A DNA stretch of 64,000 nucleotides from Bacteroidetes bacterium ADurb.Bin145. GTDB taxonomy: Bacteria; Bacteroidota; Bacteroidia; Bacteroidales; VadinHA17. The stretch lies in contig MWDJ01000006.1 in NCBI GenBank assembly GCA_002070505.1, forward strand, positions 81,042-145,041, in the 5' to 3' direction. The notes beneath the pieces are model-generated. The model ran no database searches and had not been told where the DNA came from. It saw only the letters and a program-made list of their open reading frames with translations. A program made the position numbers and the translations under genes. Shown in pieces: positions 62,699-64,000 of the stretch (its first letter is position 1; every line of letters starts with the position of its first letter).

Positions 62699-64000
62699 AT
62701 GGAAGAGTTTGAACTTGAGGATGAATTAACCGATAGTGGTGATAGTCTGACCGATGGCAGCGAAGGACCTGCAGCTCTTCATACGGTGACTGCATTGTCC
62801 GGCATGTACCAGGACTGGTTCCTTGATTATGCTTCTTATGTGATCCTTGAACGTGCTGTCCCGCATCTGCATGATGGTCTTAAACCGGTGCAGAGACGTA
62901 TCCTCCATTCAATGAAGAGGATGGATGACGGTCGGTTCAACAAGGTAGCCAACATCATCGGACACACAATGCAGTTCCATCCCCATGGCGATGCTTCAAT
63001 CGGGGATGCCCTTACCCAGTTGGGAGAAAAAGACCTGCTCATCGACACCCAGGGTAACTGGGGGAATATCCTTACCGGTGACGTCGCTGCTGCACCCCGG
63101 TACATAGAAGCCAGACTTTCAAAGTTTGCTCTTGAAGTACTTTTCAATCCAAAAACAACAGAATGGAAATCATCTTATGACGGGCGAAACAAGGAACCGG
63201 TCACATTGCCTGTAAAATTCCCCCTTCTCCTGTTCATGGGTGTTGAAGGTATCGCTGTAGGTCTTGCATCAAAAATCCTTCCGCATAACTTTAACGAACT
63301 GATAGATGCCACAATAGACTATCTTCAGGGAAGGGATTTTGTGATATATCCCGATTTCCCGACTGGCGGATTTATTGATGTCTCGAAATATAACGACGGT
63401 CAGAGAGGAGGGATGGTCAAGGTCAGGGCCAGGATCGAAAAGGTAGACAAGAAAGAGCTTGTAATAACAGAAATACCTTTCGGTAAAACGACATCCTCCC
63501 TTATCGAATCTATCATAAAGGCAAATGAAAAAGGAAAGATAAAGATCCGTAAGATAGATGACAACACTGCAGCCAATGTGGAAATTGTCATCAGTCTTTT
63601 ACCGGGAGTCTCACCTGATAAGACAATCGATGCCCTTTATGCATTTACTGACTGTGAGTACTCTATTTCACCCAATACCTGCGTCATCACAGAAAGCAAA
63701 CCGTCCTTCATGGGTGTAAGTACAATACTGAAACACTCAGCTGACAGGACAGTCGCTTTACTTAAAAAGGAACTGGAGATAAGACAGGAAGAGCTTCAGG
63801 AGGAATGGCACAGCTCATCACTGGAGAGGATCTTTATTGAGGAAAAGATCTACCGCGATATTGAAGAATGTGAGACCTGGGAGTCTGTTCTTACAACGAT
63901 TGATAAAGGTCTCAAACCCTTCAAAAAGAGACTGCTCCGTGAAGTGACCCGCGATGATATTATCAGGCTCACCGAAATAAAGATCAAAAGGATCTCAAAA
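62699..64000 (+). CDS. parC: DNA topoisomerase IV subunit A (cut by right edge)
   Basis: 434 codons are visible from the ATG at 62699 to the window end with no stop. After an acidic 30-residue N-terminus, LERAVPHLHDGLKPVQRRIL and HPHGDASIGDAL are the winged-helix region of type IIA topoisomerase A subunits, and AAPRYIEARLS contains the DNA-cleaving Tyr at residue 135. Cuts and rejoins DNA with ParE. The C-terminal tail is outside the window. Confidence 0.95.
   Translation, partial: MEEFELEDELTDSGDSLTDGSEGPAALHTVTALSGMYQDWFLDYASYVILERAVPHLHDGLKPVQRRILHSMKRMDDGRFNKVANIIGHTMQFHPHGDASIGDALTQLGEKDLLIDTQGNWGNILTGDVAAAPRYIEARLSKFALEVLFNPKTTEWKSSYDGRNKEPVTLPVKFPLLLFMGVEGIAVGLASKILPHNFNELIDATIDYLQGRDFVIYPDFPTGGFIDVSKYNDGQRGGMVKVRARIEKVDKKELVITEIPFGKTTSSLIESIIKANEKGKIKIRKIDDNTAANVEIVISLLPGVSPDKTIDALYAFTDCEYSISPNTCVITESKPSFMGVSTILKHSADRTVALLKKELEIRQEELQEEWHSSSLERIFIEEKIYRDIEECETWESVLTTIDKGLKPFKKRLLREVTRDDIIRLTEIKIKRISK

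Noticed and set aside
62073-62795. 240-residue minus-strand frame
   Set aside because: Antisense to parE and parC, which have complete motifs; composition is that of a shadow frame.

Overview
The window reads as a chromosomal segment of a Bacteroidota bacterium, most likely in or near Bacteroidales. The evidence is a PorP/SprF-family type IX secretion protein, the purH-mreBCD-pbp2-rodA and hpt-adk-obgE gene orders, a short lysS C-terminal extension, weak or absent Shine-Dalgarno sequences before most genes, and several promoter-like TAnnTTTG elements of the Bacteroidota -7 type. Genes are dense and overwhelmingly housekeeping. I see no rRNA, tRNA, IS element, prophage or CRISPR array.

Layout. 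1-2.5 kb: a glycosyltransferase (cut by the left edge), a GNAT acetyltransferase and an AAA ATPase/DUF4143 protein, all on the minus strand. 2.8-4.8 kb: a TIR domain fused through a membrane helix to a TolB/FlgO-like domain and TPRs. 5-14 kb: an arginine/carbamoyl-phosphate region, with carB divergent from argR-argG-argH, and carA plus a MalY/PatB-type aminotransferase converging on argH. Two ARG-box-like sites lie between carB and argR. 14-20 kb: a lipoprotein, a TerB/ABCG-type transporter, rsmA and an orphan MacB-like permease. 20.4-27.6 kb: purH followed by the cell-elongation genes mreB, mreC, mreD, pbp2 and rodA. 27.6-34.8 kb: an AcpH-like phosphodiesterase, a COG2403 GTPase, a GH3 glycosidase, a KDG-kinase-like sugar kinase and pgi. 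34.9-40.5 kb: a DUF2807 protein, then an operon of PorP, a PD40/double-SPOR protein and an ABC-2 exporter. 40.6-46.6 kb: lysS, a D-amino-acid-transaminase-like enzyme, and fucK/fucI for L-fucose use. 46.7-50 kb: lipA-lipB-recJ. 50-53.4 kb: two outer-membrane proteins (one with helix-hairpin-helix motifs) and purE. 53.5-60.7 kb: hpt, adk, obgE, a PAP2 phosphatase, lplA, plsC, an unrecognised Rossmann-like protein and a membrane-anchored MutS-like ATPase. 60.8-64 kb: topoisomerase IV parE and the first part of parC.

The least explained material lies between genes. Short 7-9 bp tandem repeats sit at the 3' ends of five genes. In three of them (TIR gene, carB, pgi) the last repeat unit itself carries the stop codon; in argG and lplA the array begins just after it. 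Several clean inverted repeats sit at promoters or leaders (ATPase gene, lysS, purE). I found no obviously new multi-gene system. The best candidates for novelty are the TIR-TolB-TPR protein, the stop-codon-anchored repeats, the TerB-ABCG transporter and the membrane MutS-like protein.
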